Source: Physcousia sp015060555
GTDB lineage: Bacteria > Bacteroidota > Bacteroidia > Bacteroidales > Bacteroidaceae
Reading direction: 5' to 3'
Assembly: GCA_015060555.1 (NCBI GenBank)
Contig: SUYG01000045.1
Span: forward strand, 1 to 64,000
DNA: 64,000 nucleotides
In this document: piece by piece, positions 33,507 to 42,427 of the stretch
Numbering within the stretch: the stretch's first letter is position 1
How the letters are laid out: every line of letters begins with the position of its first letter
Translations under genes and position numbers: made by a program
The notes under the pieces: model-generated
Databases searched by the model: none
What the model was told of the DNA's origin: nothing
The model's input: the letters and a program-made list of their open reading frames with translations, nothing else

Positions 33507-34055
33507 ATGACCAAGATAGACAACACCATCATCACCAGATGCCAGAAGGGCGACAAGGACGCATTCCGGTCGTTGGTCGAGACGTGCCAGGGGATGGTGT
33601 TCTCTGTGGCGCTGAAGATGCTGGCCGACGAGGAAGAGGCGAAGGACATCGTGCAGGAGACCTTCCTGCGTGTGTGGCTGAATATCAGCAGGTACGATTC
33701 ACGACGCAGTTTCAGCACCTGGCTCTATGCCATCGTCTCCCGCCTCTGTCTCGACCATCTGAAAAGCCGTGCCCACATCGTTGCCATTCCTGAGGACGAA
33801 AGTGTGCTGCGACGATATGCCTCTGCCGACGGACAGCTGGAACTGGAGAACCGTGAGTGGGTAGCCATTGTGCGCCTATTGGCCGAAGGGCTTAGCCCCA
33901 AGCAAAGACTTGTGTTTACGCTGAGTAAGTTGGAAGGTCTATCATCAGAAGAAGTGGAGGAAGTTACGGGACTTACGGCTAAACAGGTAAAGAGCAATCT
34001 CTACGTGGCACGACAAACCATACGTGAACGCTTAATGAACATGGGATATGAATAA
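33507..34055 (+). CDS. ECF RNA polymerase sigma factor (operon 2)
   Basis: 182 residues. Region 2: KGDKDAFRSLVETCQGMVFSVALKMLADEEEAKDIVQETFLRVWLNI and SFSTWLYAIVSRLCLDHLKSR; region 4: LAEGLSPKQRLVFTLSKLEGLSSEEVEEVTGLTAKQVKSNLYVARQTIRERL. Its stop overlaps the next ATG by 8 bp. Upstream 270 bp carries no clear TAnnTTTG box; TGACTTTTG near 33459 is weak, as expected if the operon is read by its own ECF sigma. Confidence 0.9.
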   Translation: MTKIDNTIITRCQKGDKDAFRSLVETCQGMVFSVALKMLADEEEAKDIVQETFLRVWLNISRYDSRRSFSTWLYAIVSRLCLDHLKSRAHIVAIPEDESVLRRYASADGQLELENREWVAIVRLLAEGLSPKQRLVFTLSKLEGLSSEEVEEVTGLTAKQVKSNLYVARQTIRERLMNMGYE

Positions 34056-34413
34056 GATTGACGATATACTCAACAGCCTGCAAAGGCAGCAGCCCGTAAT
34101 CACAGATGGGCTGGCGTTGACGGACAGCATCATGGCGAGACTGGACTCTCACGCCGCACTCCCGGACTCTCCAGAGTCTTTTATGCTCTCTGCCGTGCGC
34201 ATTGTTCTCACCATGGCAGCAGCCTGGCTCATCGGGCTGTTCATCTATCAGCAATTCACGGACGAACGAGCACTGCAGGGCTCGGCGTCATACGTTGCCG
34301 AACTGCCACAGGGCCAAGCCCTGAAGGACGCCTATTTGCGCTCCATGCAGAAGGAAAGGCAGCAAACCCTAAGTTACACCTTTGTAAAGAAGTACATCAA
34401 TGAAAAACGTTAG
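34048..34413 (+). CDS. Small membrane protein, putative anti-sigma factor (operon 2)
   Basis: 121 residues with one transmembrane helix (SAVRIVLTMAAAWLIGLFIYQQF, about 48-70), a cytoplasmic N-terminus (MNKIDDILNSLQRQQPVITDGLALTDSIMARLD) and a basic periplasmic end. Overlaps both neighbours (8 bp and 14 bp), which argues for a fixed stoichiometry with the sigma factor. No sequence family recognised. Confidence 0.6.
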   Translation: MNKIDDILNSLQRQQPVITDGLALTDSIMARLDSHAALPDSPESFMLSAVRIVLTMAAAWLIGLFIYQQFTDERALQGSASYVAELPQGQALKDAYLRSMQKERQQTLSYTFVKKYINEKR

Positions 34414-35476
34414 TTCGTATCTGATGCTGCTCGTAGCAGCAGCTCTATGCCTCTCGTGCCAAGATCAACATGTGAGGCTGCATACCATCATCAACGAGGA
34501 CGGCACGTGCATCCGTGCGGTCAGCTATAGCAATGTGATGACGCAAGCGCAGCGCGACTCTGCTTGGGGCGAAGGCAACATCCAGTGGTCCCAGCCCATG
34601 CCCGAATGTCTGAACATCAACGCTTTCCACGACTCGCACACCGACATCGGTAAGGGCGACACCGTGACTACCACCTTCCGCCACCTGTTCAACAACGTGG
34701 AGGAAATGGCGGAGCAGATGCCCCTCATGCTCAATGGCAGCAAGTTGAAGAGTCGCGCCCAGCTGCAACGCCGCTTCCGCTGGTTCTACACGGAATATGA
34801 CTTCACGGAGACGATTGCGGGTCTAGCCGACTCCTTCCCGCTTCCATTCGCTGATGCGCAGCTCGTCAGCTACTGGTTCACAGGCGAGCCCAACCTGATA
34901 GAAGGGCTTACCGGTGCTGAGGCTGCAGAGCGCCTGAGCGAGATGGAAACGAAGGTCACCAAATGGCTCAACGACAACTTCTGCAAGATTGGGCTTGAGT
35001 TCATCGCCTGCCGTTACGACTCCATTCCCGCTCCTCCTGTCAGCCGAGAGCGTTTCGTGGAGTTACAGGACTCTTTGGCAAACTACTTGATGAAAGACGG
35101 CGCAGATATTCTGCTTAGTAATACTGAATCGACCGCCTTGATGCGCAACTTCTTTCACTCCGATGCCTATGCTCCCTTCTTTGACGATGAAACGCCTGTG
35201 GGCAAGGAGATGAACGAAGAGCTGGCTCAGCGCCTGGCCATCTTTGCCCTCGTCGTGCCTTACACGCTCCAAATGCCAGGCACAGTCACCGATGCAGGCA
35301 CTGGCACACTCTGTTCCGACGGCATCATTCACTATCCTTTCACGGGCGAGCGTCTCATTCCCCATGACTACGTCATCCACGCCACCTCACGCGTCAGCCA
35401 TCCCTGGGCTTACGCCGTCGCCCTGCTCATCCTCCTCCTTGCTATCGGCAGCTTTTTCTATCGCAGAAAAAGATGA
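34400..35476 (+). CDS. Lipoprotein with C-terminal membrane anchor (operon 2)
   Basis: 358 residues. A lipoprotein signal (MLLVAAALCLSCQD, Cys20), a large envelope domain (RLHTIINEDGTCIRAVSYSN ... SRVSHP) and a C-terminal hydrophobic helix followed by FFYRRKR. A helix plus positive end would pin the C-terminus in the inner membrane, so lipid and helix anchor both ends. Likely the sensor part of the ECF operon. No family recognised. Confidence 0.65.
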   Translation: MKNVSSYLMLLVAAALCLSCQDQHVRLHTIINEDGTCIRAVSYSNVMTQAQRDSAWGEGNIQWSQPMPECLNINAFHDSHTDIGKGDTVTTTFRHLFNNVEEMAEQMPLMLNGSKLKSRAQLQRRFRWFYTEYDFTETIAGLADSFPLPFADAQLVSYWFTGEPNLIEGLTGAEAAERLSEMETKVTKWLNDNFCKIGLEFIACRYDSIPAPPVSRERFVELQDSLANYLMKDGADILLSNTESTALMRNFFHSDAYAPFFDDETPVGKEMNEELAQRLAIFALVVPYTLQMPGTVTDAGTGTLCSDGIIHYPFTGERLIPHDYVIHATSRVSHPWAYAVALLILLLAIGSFFYRRKR

Positions 35477-35521
35477 ATGTTCATGAAGAGTGTGGGCAAA
35501 GAAGAGATAAAACGCCTTTTC

Positions 35522-35552
35522 TTGCCGGTATCGGCAAAAATACGTACCTTTG
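35522..35552 (+). promoter_or_regulatory. Promoter and palindrome of the Fic-type remnant
   Basis: Inverted repeat TTGCCG-GTAT-CGGCAA at 35522-35537, then TACCTTTG at 35545-35552. Another TTGCCGATA half site lies at 35575-35583 in the leader. Confidence 0.55.
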
Positions 35553-35595
35553 CATCAGAAAAAGGAAGAAAAGTTTGCCGATAACGTAAAAAAAG

Positions 35596-35843
35596 ATGGA
35601 GCATATTTCAGTTTCACAGTTTGCCGAGAAGTATAGCATTTCAGAGCGCACAGCCGTCTGCTGATGTTCAAGGAATGTCTGGCTAACGACATCGTTCCTT
35701 TTATCATTACCGACGAGCTGAAAATGTTCTACTATCGTGGCTTGCGCGAGTGGGGGCACACAAATGGCTATCTAATGGATACTTGCCTGACAGCACAAGA
35801 TCAATACAAATCACTTCTCGACTATTTCAAAATAGAGTATTAG
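35596..35843 (+). pseudogene. Fic-like family protein, internally deleted
   Basis: The start MEHISVSQFAEKYSISERTAVC (winged-helix or HTH-like opening) runs into a TGA at about 35662. In another frame the DNA continues LLMFKECLANDIVPFIITDELKMFYYRGLREWGHTNGYLMDTCLTAQDQYKSLLDYFKIEY to TAG at 35841-35843, which resembles the C-terminus of Bacteroidales Fic/DOC-type proteins. The catalytic Fic core (HPFxxGNG) is absent, so about 200 codons were deleted. Assignment to Fic is from C-terminal pattern only. Confidence 0.55.
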
Positions 35844-35876
35844 TGAACATGGGCATGTCAACGTTAGCATTAAACA

Positions 35877-36434
35877 ATGTTAACGGCGCATAACATTGCG
35901 TGGCATCCAACGTTTTATGGATGTATGGCACCTGCTGAGTTTACATCCGTCGCACAAGCGCTGCGCCCGAGGCTACTGGCCTTGGGGCGTAACTTTTTCG
36001 GCGACGGAGATGCGGCAGAGGACGCCGTGCAAGAGGCGATGATGAGGCTGTGGACGGCGTGGCAGCAGTTACCGACAGAGACCGACGCGGAGCGATTGGC
36101 AGTGCGTCTGACCAAACACGCCTGCATCGACATTCAGAGGCGACAGCACACCGACGTGATGCTGCCTCTGGAGGCGACGCAAAAAGTGGAGGTCGTAAGC
36201 AGTCGGACAGCGTCGGAGGCGCTGCACGAGCGTGAGCTGCGTGAGGCCGTGGCGAGAGCGGTAAGCCTGCTGCGGCCATCCGAGCGACGACTATGGACCA
36301 TGTTTGCCGAGGCGCAGATGGAAACGGTACAGATAGCAGCCGCCACCGGCATCCACCCACGTACCGTAAGCGCTACCATCAGCACAGCACGACATAAGAT
36401 TATGAACGAATTGAAGAAAGGAGGTTTCCTATGA
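35877..36434 (+). CDS. ECF RNA polymerase sigma factor (operon 3)
   Basis: 185 residues. ALGRNFFGDGDAAEDAVQEAMMRLWTAWQQL and LAVRLTKHACIDIQRRQ form region 2; AVSLLRPSERRLWTMFAEAQMETVQIAAATGIHPRTVSATISTARHKIMNEL forms region 4. An internal ATG at 35925 (MAPAEFTSV) is an alternative start that fits family length better. Overlaps the next gene by 4 bp (ATGA). Confidence 0.88.
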   Translation: MLTAHNIAWHPTFYGCMAPAEFTSVAQALRPRLLALGRNFFGDGDAAEDAVQEAMMRLWTAWQQLPTETDAERLAVRLTKHACIDIQRRQHTDVMLPLEATQKVEVVSSRTASEALHERELREAVARAVSLLRPSERRLWTMFAEAQMETVQIAAATGIHPRTVSATISTARHKIMNELKKGGFL

Positions 36435-37102
36435 AAAACAAATTCTCTTTGGAGCAATATCTGACGGGCCACCAGCCCTTGCAGCCGGAGCGGACAGCCT
36501 TGCCCACGGACGCAGAACTGGAGGCCGCTGAAGCGGAGTATGACCGCTGCGTGAGCGAACAGAATGAACTCAGCCGTCATCGCGCCGGCACTCCCCTCCA
36601 TTACGGGAGGGGTTGGGGGTGGGTCCTTTCCGTTGCCGCTGCTGTCCTCATCGCTTTCCTACTGTGGCCGGAGGGTGACAGCCTTGAACAAACAAAAGTT
36701 GAGACCCAGCGTGAAGCGGTCATCGTACAGGCAGAGGTGCCCAAGGCAGAGGTGCCTCAGGAGGAAACGGTCCGGCATGAGACTAAGGATGAGGTCGATG
36801 CGCAGAGAGCTTCATCTATGCCTGCAAAGCCACTTGTTGTCACGCTAAACCATCAGCCTAGAGCGCCACTGCCCGTGGAGGCAAAACCGACAGATGAGGC
36901 CGCAGGCGAAGTTGAGGAAAACAAGGAGTTGAACCACATGGCAGAACTCTGTGCCGCGGAAAGAGAAATGGAGGAGAGCGTACACAGGCGACAAGCGGCA
37001 TACGAGGAAGATATGGCTCGACGCAGTCTGAAACTGCTGATCAGCATCATGACACAGGAAGAGGAACTTCCCGTCGGCGGAGTGAAAACAGAAAAAAGCT
37101 AA
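36431..37102 (+). CDS. Putative membrane anti-sigma factor (operon 3)
   Basis: 223 residues. Cytoplasmic N-terminus (FSLEQYLTGHQPLQPERTALPTDAELEAAEAEYDRCV), one transmembrane helix (VLSVAAAVLIAFLLWP, about 64-79) and a Glu/Lys-rich helical periplasmic end. Just before the helix a 37-bp hairpin element (36590-36626) encodes TPLHYGRGWGWV, the same element that makes TPLHTREGHGGGS in etfA. Inferred anti-sigma role rests on gene order and topology. Confidence 0.6.
   Translation: MKNKFSLEQYLTGHQPLQPERTALPTDAELEAAEAEYDRCVSEQNELSRHRAGTPLHYGRGWGWVLSVAAAVLIAFLLWPEGDSLEQTKVETQREAVIVQAEVPKAEVPQEETVRHETKDEVDAQRASSMPAKPLVVTLNHQPRAPLPVEAKPTDEAAGEVEENKELNHMAELCAAEREMEESVHRRQAAYEEDMARRSLKLLISIMTQEEELPVGGVKTEKS
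36590..36626. repeat. TREG-type hairpin microrepeat, in frame in the anti-sigma gene
   Basis: ACTCCCCTCCA, a short loop, GGGAGGGG, then TTGGGGGTGGGTCC. Close relative of elements at 45646-45684 (etfA), 45753-45788 (etfB-etfA gap) and 60603-60642. Confidence 0.7.
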
Positions 37103-37124
37103 AACCACTAACAAATGATATTTT

Positions 37125-37886
37125 ATGAAAGCAATCTTTATTTTCCTGTCACTGTGGGCCGTGAGCCTAACAGTTGGAGCTCAAAACAGAGAGGTGGAAC
37201 AGGCCATGAGAGAATGGCTCGCCACGCCTGGCGTCACCACCTCAGAGAGCATCGTACGCGAGCGCGACTTGAGTCAGCCGGGCAACCCGATGAAGTCGAT
37301 GTGCGAGGTATGGGAGTTTACATGTGATGTAAGCTTATTGAGCCGCATCGAACAGCTGTCAGCACTGATGAAGGCCAACTCCACATCAGACAATTGCTAC
37401 TATGTGAAGACCCACACACCGGGGCACACGGACTGGCACGATATCCTTGTCGGTGATGACCCCAGTAGGATCGTGGAGCTTGGACGCAGCGAACGCAGCC
37501 ACTACACGCTCGTGAACTTCCTTGACACGCTCGATGCCACGAAGAGCCACCGCTACGCCTACGCCTTGGAGTGGCAGGAGCAGAACACACCTTTCAAACT
37601 GAAGGAACAGAATGGGAAGCTGATAAAGATACCCGTCACAGAGAAGGTGTACAAGGGTAAGGTCGTAATGACATACGCTCGTGTACCCCAGGCCAACGCT
37701 GGAAAAACCGGCAGTGTGAGCTACAACGCACAAATCAAATACAACAATTTGCAGCAAACAATGAAAGAACGGCTTGGGGTCCTGGAAGAACTAATGAAAA
37801 ATAGGTATGACGAAAACGACATCACCGATCTCCTGAGGGCATGGAAAGAATGGATAAACGGCGTTCTCGACGACAAAGATGAATAA
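37125..37886 (+). CDS. Secreted hypothetical protein (operon 3)
   Basis: 253 residues, signal peptide MKAIFIFLSLWAVSLTVGAQ. Mature part: EVEQAMREWLATPGVTTSESIVRERD, then VWEFTCDVSLLSRIEQLSALMKANSTSDNCYYVKTHTPGHTDWHDILVGDDPSRIVELGRSERSHYTLVNFLD. Resembles small envelope proteins encoded with ECF sigma operons; no family I can name. The gap to the anti-sigma gene is 22 bp, so it is probably the third gene of the operon. Confidence 0.65.
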   Translation: MKAIFIFLSLWAVSLTVGAQNREVEQAMREWLATPGVTTSESIVRERDLSQPGNPMKSMCEVWEFTCDVSLLSRIEQLSALMKANSTSDNCYYVKTHTPGHTDWHDILVGDDPSRIVELGRSERSHYTLVNFLDTLDATKSHRYAYALEWQEQNTPFKLKEQNGKLIKIPVTEKVYKGKVVMTYARVPQANAGKTGSVSYNAQIKYNNLQQTMKERLGVLEELMKNRYDENDITDLLRAWKEWINGVLDDKDE

Positions 37887-37910
37887 TTCTATCAAACCAA
37901 TAAGCGAAAG

Positions 37911-38531
37911 ATGAAAACAATGAAACGATTTGCCATTCTGCTCATCTGCTGTTTCGTTTGCGCAGCAATGATGGCACAAAGCAGTGATAAGCGAATACGC
38001 TACGACAAGGAGTCCGACCTCAAAGGCATCACGATGGAACCCCGTTTAATCTCTATGAATGAGAATTACAATCCAATGGACTATGGGACGTGGCCCTACT
38101 ACGAAGCTCCTGGCACCATCAGCATACGAGATGGCATTCAGATGGCTCGTTATGCCTGCTGGTTTACCAAGAAGGCAACATATATGTTCTCTATCAGCCG
38201 CCTGCACTGGGACACGATGTATTTCATGGTGAACTCAACAGGGTACATCCGCGACAGCAAGACTGGAAAGAAATACTATGTCAAGGAGCACAAAGGCGCA
38301 CCATTGGATGTCACTTACTGGATCAAAGGCCATGCCGGCGACTACATCTACTCGGTTTCCATCTTCCCGCCATTGCCAAAGACTTGCACTCACATCGACA
38401 TTGGACAGGATGCGCATCCCGAAACGGTGCCTGGCACCACGGGCTGGTCAAAGGAGGAGACACTCACGAACATCCCAGTGAGTGAGCTACAGGCACACCA
38501 AGCCCTCATTACTGGCAGAAGAGAACCATGA
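37911..38531 (+). CDS. Secreted hypothetical protein, paralogue A
   Basis: 206 residues, signal peptide to about residue 23 (MKRFAILLICCFVCAAMMAQ). Landmarks shared with the next gene: RYDKESDLKGITMEP, NPMDYGTWPYY, KKATYMFSIS, GYIRDSKTGKKYYVKEHKGAPLDVTYWIKGHAGDYIYSV, FPPLPKTCTHIDIGQD, NIPVSELQAHQALITG. Beta-rich, probably surface or periplasmic. 24 bp after the preceding stop, so likely cotranscribed. Two initial Met (37911, 37920) are possible. Confidence 0.7.
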   Translation: MKTMKRFAILLICCFVCAAMMAQSSDKRIRYDKESDLKGITMEPRLISMNENYNPMDYGTWPYYEAPGTISIRDGIQMARYACWFTKKATYMFSISRLHWDTMYFMVNSTGYIRDSKTGKKYYVKEHKGAPLDVTYWIKGHAGDYIYSVSIFPPLPKTCTHIDIGQDAHPETVPGTTGWSKEETLTNIPVSELQAHQALITGRREP

Positions 38532-38603
38532 GGCAACGTAAGCATTGAACTTAGAGTTCTTATTCAACCAATTAAATGACAATTATATACTAAATAAAAA
38601 ACA

Positions 38604-39308
38604 ATGAAAAGATTCGGTTTACTGCTGATTTGCCTCTCTGCATGTGCAGTAGTTATGGCCCAAGGTAGAAATACTCGTCTGCACTACGACAAGGAAAAAG
38701 ATCTCAATGGCATCGCCATGGAACCTTGCTTGCTCTCTATGCATGAGAATTACGACCCGATGGACTACTGGACATGGCCAGCCTATTCCACACCGTGTGT
38801 CGCCGCCGTCGCTCCAAAGGGTGAAGATGTAGTATCGCGGACGGCTATCTGGTGTACCAAGAAAGCAACTTATATGTTCAGCATCACTGAACATTGGAAA
38901 AACAGGATTTTTACATCGACCTCGACAGAGTTTATCCGTGACAGCAAAACGGGGAAGAAATATTATATTAAGGAACATAAGGGAGCTCCACTCGATGTTT
39001 CATATTGGATAAAAGGACATGAGGGCGAATATATCTATATGGTCGGAATCTATCCACCGCTGCCCAAAAGCTGTACCCACATCGACATCGGACAAGATTC
39101 CGATCCAGCCCCAGTTCCTGGTGCCACAAGCTGGGTGAAAAATCCAGTCATTAAAAATATTCCTGTTAGCGAACTACAGGCAAATCAGTATTTGATAACA
39201 GGTGAGGCTAAAACGCTGAAAGAAGCCCTCAACAAACCTACATACACAGGCTCATTTGTAGTCGGGAAAGACACGATTACCGTGCAAAATGCGCATTATG
39301 AACCTTAG
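38604..39308 (+). CDS. Secreted hypothetical protein, paralogue B
   Basis: 234 residues, signal peptide to about residue 19. About 60% identical to paralogue A in the core (RDSKTGKKYYIKEHKGAPLDVSYWIKGHEGEYIY, YPPLPKSCTHIDIGQDSDP) with a longer C-terminus (AKTLKEALNKPTYTGSFVVGKDTITVQNAHYEP). The last codons and 75 bp after the stop are repeated at 42428-42524 after the thioredoxin genes. Confidence 0.7.
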   Translation: MKRFGLLLICLSACAVVMAQGRNTRLHYDKEKDLNGIAMEPCLLSMHENYDPMDYWTWPAYSTPCVAAVAPKGEDVVSRTAIWCTKKATYMFSITEHWKNRIFTSTSTEFIRDSKTGKKYYIKEHKGAPLDVSYWIKGHEGEYIYMVGIYPPLPKSCTHIDIGQDSDPAPVPGATSWVKNPVIKNIPVSELQANQYLITGEAKTLKEALNKPTYTGSFVVGKDTITVQNAHYEP

Positions 39309-39382
39309 TTAGCATATTCAATAATATTGAAGGAAAGTAAACGCTAAAAAGTCTATAGACTCTTTCTACCGAAAGGTAGATT
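39286..39382. repeat. 97-bp direct repeat, left copy
   Basis: Begins in the last five codons of paralogue B and ends with a hairpin TCTACC-GAAA-GGTAGA (39365-39380), a perfect 6-bp stem with a GNRA loop. Also contains the palindrome AGTCTATAGACT. 95 of 97 bases match the right copy at 42428-42524. Confidence 0.85.
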
Positions 39383-39525
39383 TTCTTCATTCGCTCCGCC
39401 CGCCTGTGACAGGTAGGCGGAGCAAACCGCGAAGCCCCCCTTCCCGTTAATTCTTCGTAAATCTTCAACTCCAATAAAATGAAAACGCACCTTTGTGCGT
39501 TATAATGGAAGTAAAAAAACGAACA

Positions 39526-40563
39526 ATGAAAAAGACAATCATCACTATCCTGCTCGCCCTCATCGCGATGGCGGGACAGGCACAAATCCACTATAGCATT
39601 GAGGGTAACATCGGGCATCCCGACTATACGGGTACGCTGTATCTCAGGGGCAGACATGGGACTATCGTCGATTCCTTGCAGGCCGTGCGGGGCGAAATCT
39701 TGCCACACGAGGGGACGTTGCCTGAGGTGACGAAGTGTGACCTGCGCGGCAACAAAACAAGGTGGACAGACATTACGCCCCTGTTCATAGAGGAAGGTAG
39801 CATCCACATTGAAGGAAAGTCGCCGTATAGCGGCCATTACTTTGTGTCGGGCACACCGCTAAACGATGAAATGAAGGCTTTAGAGCAGCGCATCATTGTA
39901 GATTTCTTTGAGTGGAGTGATTGGAAAGACCCTGACGAGCCATACCAACGGCTTGAAGAGATCCTGACCGAAGCGGTGAGCCGACATACGGACGACGAGC
40001 TTGGCCTGTACGTCGTTGAGGAGTATCATATGAGCCTTGCCGATCGGAACCGCATCCTCGAATGTATCGGAATGCTGAGCGAGCGGTTTCAATCCATGGA
40101 AGAGATACGGAAGATGCGAGCTACCTACGAGACTCGGAACGAGACACGCGAGGGCGAAATGTTCAAGGACTTCGCCGTGGAATATGAGGGAATAACAACC
40201 CGTCTCAGCGACTATGTTGGCCGTGGACAGTACGTGCTTGCCGACTTCTGGGCATCGTGGTGTGGCCCGTGCCGAATGGAAATCCCCAATCTCATTGCCG
40301 CCTACGAGAAGTACAAAGAACGTGGCCTACAGGTGGTCGGCATCGTAGTATGGGACGAACCCAAAGCGACGCTGAAAGCTATCGCTGAAGAGCAGGTTCC
40401 CTATCCGCAGATTATTAACTCGCAGAAAATAGCCACCGACCTCTACGGCATCATCGCAATCCCGGAAATCATCCTCTTCGCCCCCGACGGCACAATTCTC
40501 GCCCGTGGGTTGCGCGGAGAAGAGATAGAGAAGAATTTGGCCGAAATCTTTAAAGACAAATAG
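39526..40563 (+). CDS. TlpA-like thioredoxin with DUF4369-type N-terminal domain
   Basis: 345 residues, signal peptide MKKTIITILLALIAMAGQAQ. The N-terminal domain (IHYSIEGNIGHPDYTGTLYLRGRHGTIVDSLQ) is of the DUF4369 type found before thioredoxins in Bacteroidetes; the TlpA-like domain (GQYVLADFWASWCGPCRMEIPNLIAAYEKY) has the CxxC pair Cys246/Cys249 and cis-Pro region AIPEIILF. Periplasmic disulfide reductant or cytochrome-maturation-like role. An upstream in-frame start at 39493 is rejected as it would precede the likely transcription start behind ACCTTTG (39488-39495). Confidence 0.85.
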   Translation: MKKTIITILLALIAMAGQAQIHYSIEGNIGHPDYTGTLYLRGRHGTIVDSLQAVRGEILPHEGTLPEVTKCDLRGNKTRWTDITPLFIEEGSIHIEGKSPYSGHYFVSGTPLNDEMKALEQRIIVDFFEWSDWKDPDEPYQRLEEILTEAVSRHTDDELGLYVVEEYHMSLADRNRILECIGMLSERFQSMEEIRKMRATYETRNETREGEMFKDFAVEYEGITTRLSDYVGRGQYVLADFWASWCGPCRMEIPNLIAAYEKYKERGLQVVGIVVWDEPKATLKAIAEEQVPYPQIINSQKIATDLYGIIAIPEIILFAPDGTILARGLRGEEIEKNLAEIFKDK

Positions 40564-40567
40564 AACA

Positions 40568-42370
40568 ATGAATAAGAAATCCATCATCACCATCCTGCTC
40601 GCCCTCGTCACATTGGCGGGACAGGCGCAAGTGAAATCAGGTCTTGACCTCTGTCTGAGGAACGAGACGACAGGTGAATGGCTCATCGGACTGTTTGATG
40701 ACTACGCCATCTACGACTGCGAGTATTGGGATTATGCAGAGGTGAGAAAGGGACGTTTGCTGCTGACCAAGGACGGACGATGCAAGGAAATACGGCTGAA
40801 GAAGAACGTCATCACCATTGATGGAATGAAACATAAGACATCGGTGCTGACCACGAAGTTCCTGCCTGATTACCCAACAAAGGACGAAACGCCTTTTGAC
40901 GACCGAATCGCAGATGATGAGGCGGAATCCACCATCCGAATCGTCACCCGCAGCGGTAAACCAGGTACGGAATTCACCTGTCACTTCAATACCTGTTTTG
41001 CAGATGACAACGAAGATGAACCTCGCGAAAACACGACAGATAGCCTCGGTAGGCTGGAGTTTCATTTGCAACTGTATATGCAGAGTGTCATTACAGTTAT
41101 GTGCTACGATCCATCTTCCTCGAAATGGCTCACGATAGAATTCACATTGTATCCCAAGCAGACGGCCTTACTCTATGTGGATGACGTTGAAGGACGCTTC
41201 TATGTGATGGGTGCTGGTGCCCGTTTCACGAATGAACTGCTGGCACATCCCTTCTCCGGGAACACGCCAATGGACAATGAATGGCGTGCGTTGGAAACGA
41301 CAGAACATGGCGCCCACACCATCGGATTCGAGAACTATGTGGCGTTTACGGAACGCCGTACATCCTATCTCATGGCTCATCTGGACAGCGTCATTGTTGC
41401 CCACCCCCAGTTGTCAAGGCGATGGAAAGACTATAGACATGAGCTCTGCAGGTACGGGCAAGCATTTGATGTGTTTTGTGATTACAGCAACAATCTGTCA
41501 TCGTCTCTGAGCAAAACTTTTATGGATGTGGCAGAGAAGCACGACTGGTTCCATCCTTTGGTCCCGATTAATTGCTCCGCTTTTGCCTTACCGGTTTTCA
41601 TGCGCGTCAGTTGCGTCATGCCTATTCCCGAACGGTACGCCTATCAAAGCGGTGATCCCCTTCGTCAGCGGTTAGATGCTTTGGATTCTGTAGCTTTGTC
41701 ACCCATCAACCGAGAATTGTATGCCACACACTATTTTCTTGAATGGATTGATGCACTGAGTTCACCCCTGTCTTCCGCACAAATGGAATATATCCCGCAA
41801 TTCGTACATTCGTCGTACCTGCTCAATCGCATCCAGAAGAAGAACATGGAATATATTGCATACGTGGAAGCCGCAAAGACATCACGTGATATGAGCCCTC
41901 TGGCTGGTACGCCCGCATCTCTTCGGGTTGCCGAAAGCGAATTGGAGGGGCTGACCGATGGGCGTGAAATTTTCGAGCGCATCATTGCTCCTTTCCGTGG
42001 ACGCATTGTCTATGTTGATGTCTGGGGAACGTGGTGCGGGCCTTGCAAACGGCAGATGGAATACGTGCCCGCCGTGAAGGAAGCCTTGGCGGACAAGCCC
42101 GTCGTCTATCTCTATTTCTGTAACCAAAGCAGCGAAGAGGCATGGCTCATCAATCGCGAGCACTACCATCTCAATGCAGACAATTGCATCCACTACAACC
42201 TGCCCGAGGCGCAGGAGGATGCCATTGAAAAATTCCTAGGTGTACACGAATACCCATCCTACCGTCTCTTCGACCGTCAGGGTCGTATCGTTCCGCCTGG
42301 CTATGCACCCTATCCAAGTGATTTGGAGGAACTGAAAGTGGCTGTGGAGAAAGCTCTAAGTATAGAATAA
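40568..42370 (+). CDS. TlpA-like thioredoxin, large form
   Basis: 600 residues, four bases after the previous stop. Signal peptide (MNKKSIITILLALVTLAGQAQ, nearly the same as the upstream gene), then a long unassigned region, an all-helical middle (PERYAYQSGDPLRQRLDALDSVALSP ... SYLLNRIQ) and a C-terminal thioredoxin fold with VYVDVWGTWCGPCKRQMEYVPAV (Cys490/Cys493) and EYPSYRLFDRQG. This architecture is common in Bacteroidetes surface or periplasmic redox proteins. The pair is flanked by 97-bp direct repeats. Confidence 0.85.
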   Translation: MNKKSIITILLALVTLAGQAQVKSGLDLCLRNETTGEWLIGLFDDYAIYDCEYWDYAEVRKGRLLLTKDGRCKEIRLKKNVITIDGMKHKTSVLTTKFLPDYPTKDETPFDDRIADDEAESTIRIVTRSGKPGTEFTCHFNTCFADDNEDEPRENTTDSLGRLEFHLQLYMQSVITVMCYDPSSSKWLTIEFTLYPKQTALLYVDDVEGRFYVMGAGARFTNELLAHPFSGNTPMDNEWRALETTEHGAHTIGFENYVAFTERRTSYLMAHLDSVIVAHPQLSRRWKDYRHELCRYGQAFDVFCDYSNNLSSSLSKTFMDVAEKHDWFHPLVPINCSAFALPVFMRVSCVMPIPERYAYQSGDPLRQRLDALDSVALSPINRELYATHYFLEWIDALSSPLSSAQMEYIPQFVHSSYLLNRIQKKNMEYIAYVEAAKTSRDMSPLAGTPASLRVAESELEGLTDGREIFERIIAPFRGRIVYVDVWGTWCGPCKRQMEYVPAVKEALADKPVVYLYFCNQSSEEAWLINREHYHLNADNCIHYNLPEAQEDAIEKFLGVHEYPSYRLFDRQGRIVPPGYAPYPSDLEELKVAVEKALSIE

Positions 42371-42427
42371 ATCGAGAGAAACAAAGAACCGCAAAATAAA
42401 AGTGAGGCAATCGCGAAAAGGAACGGG

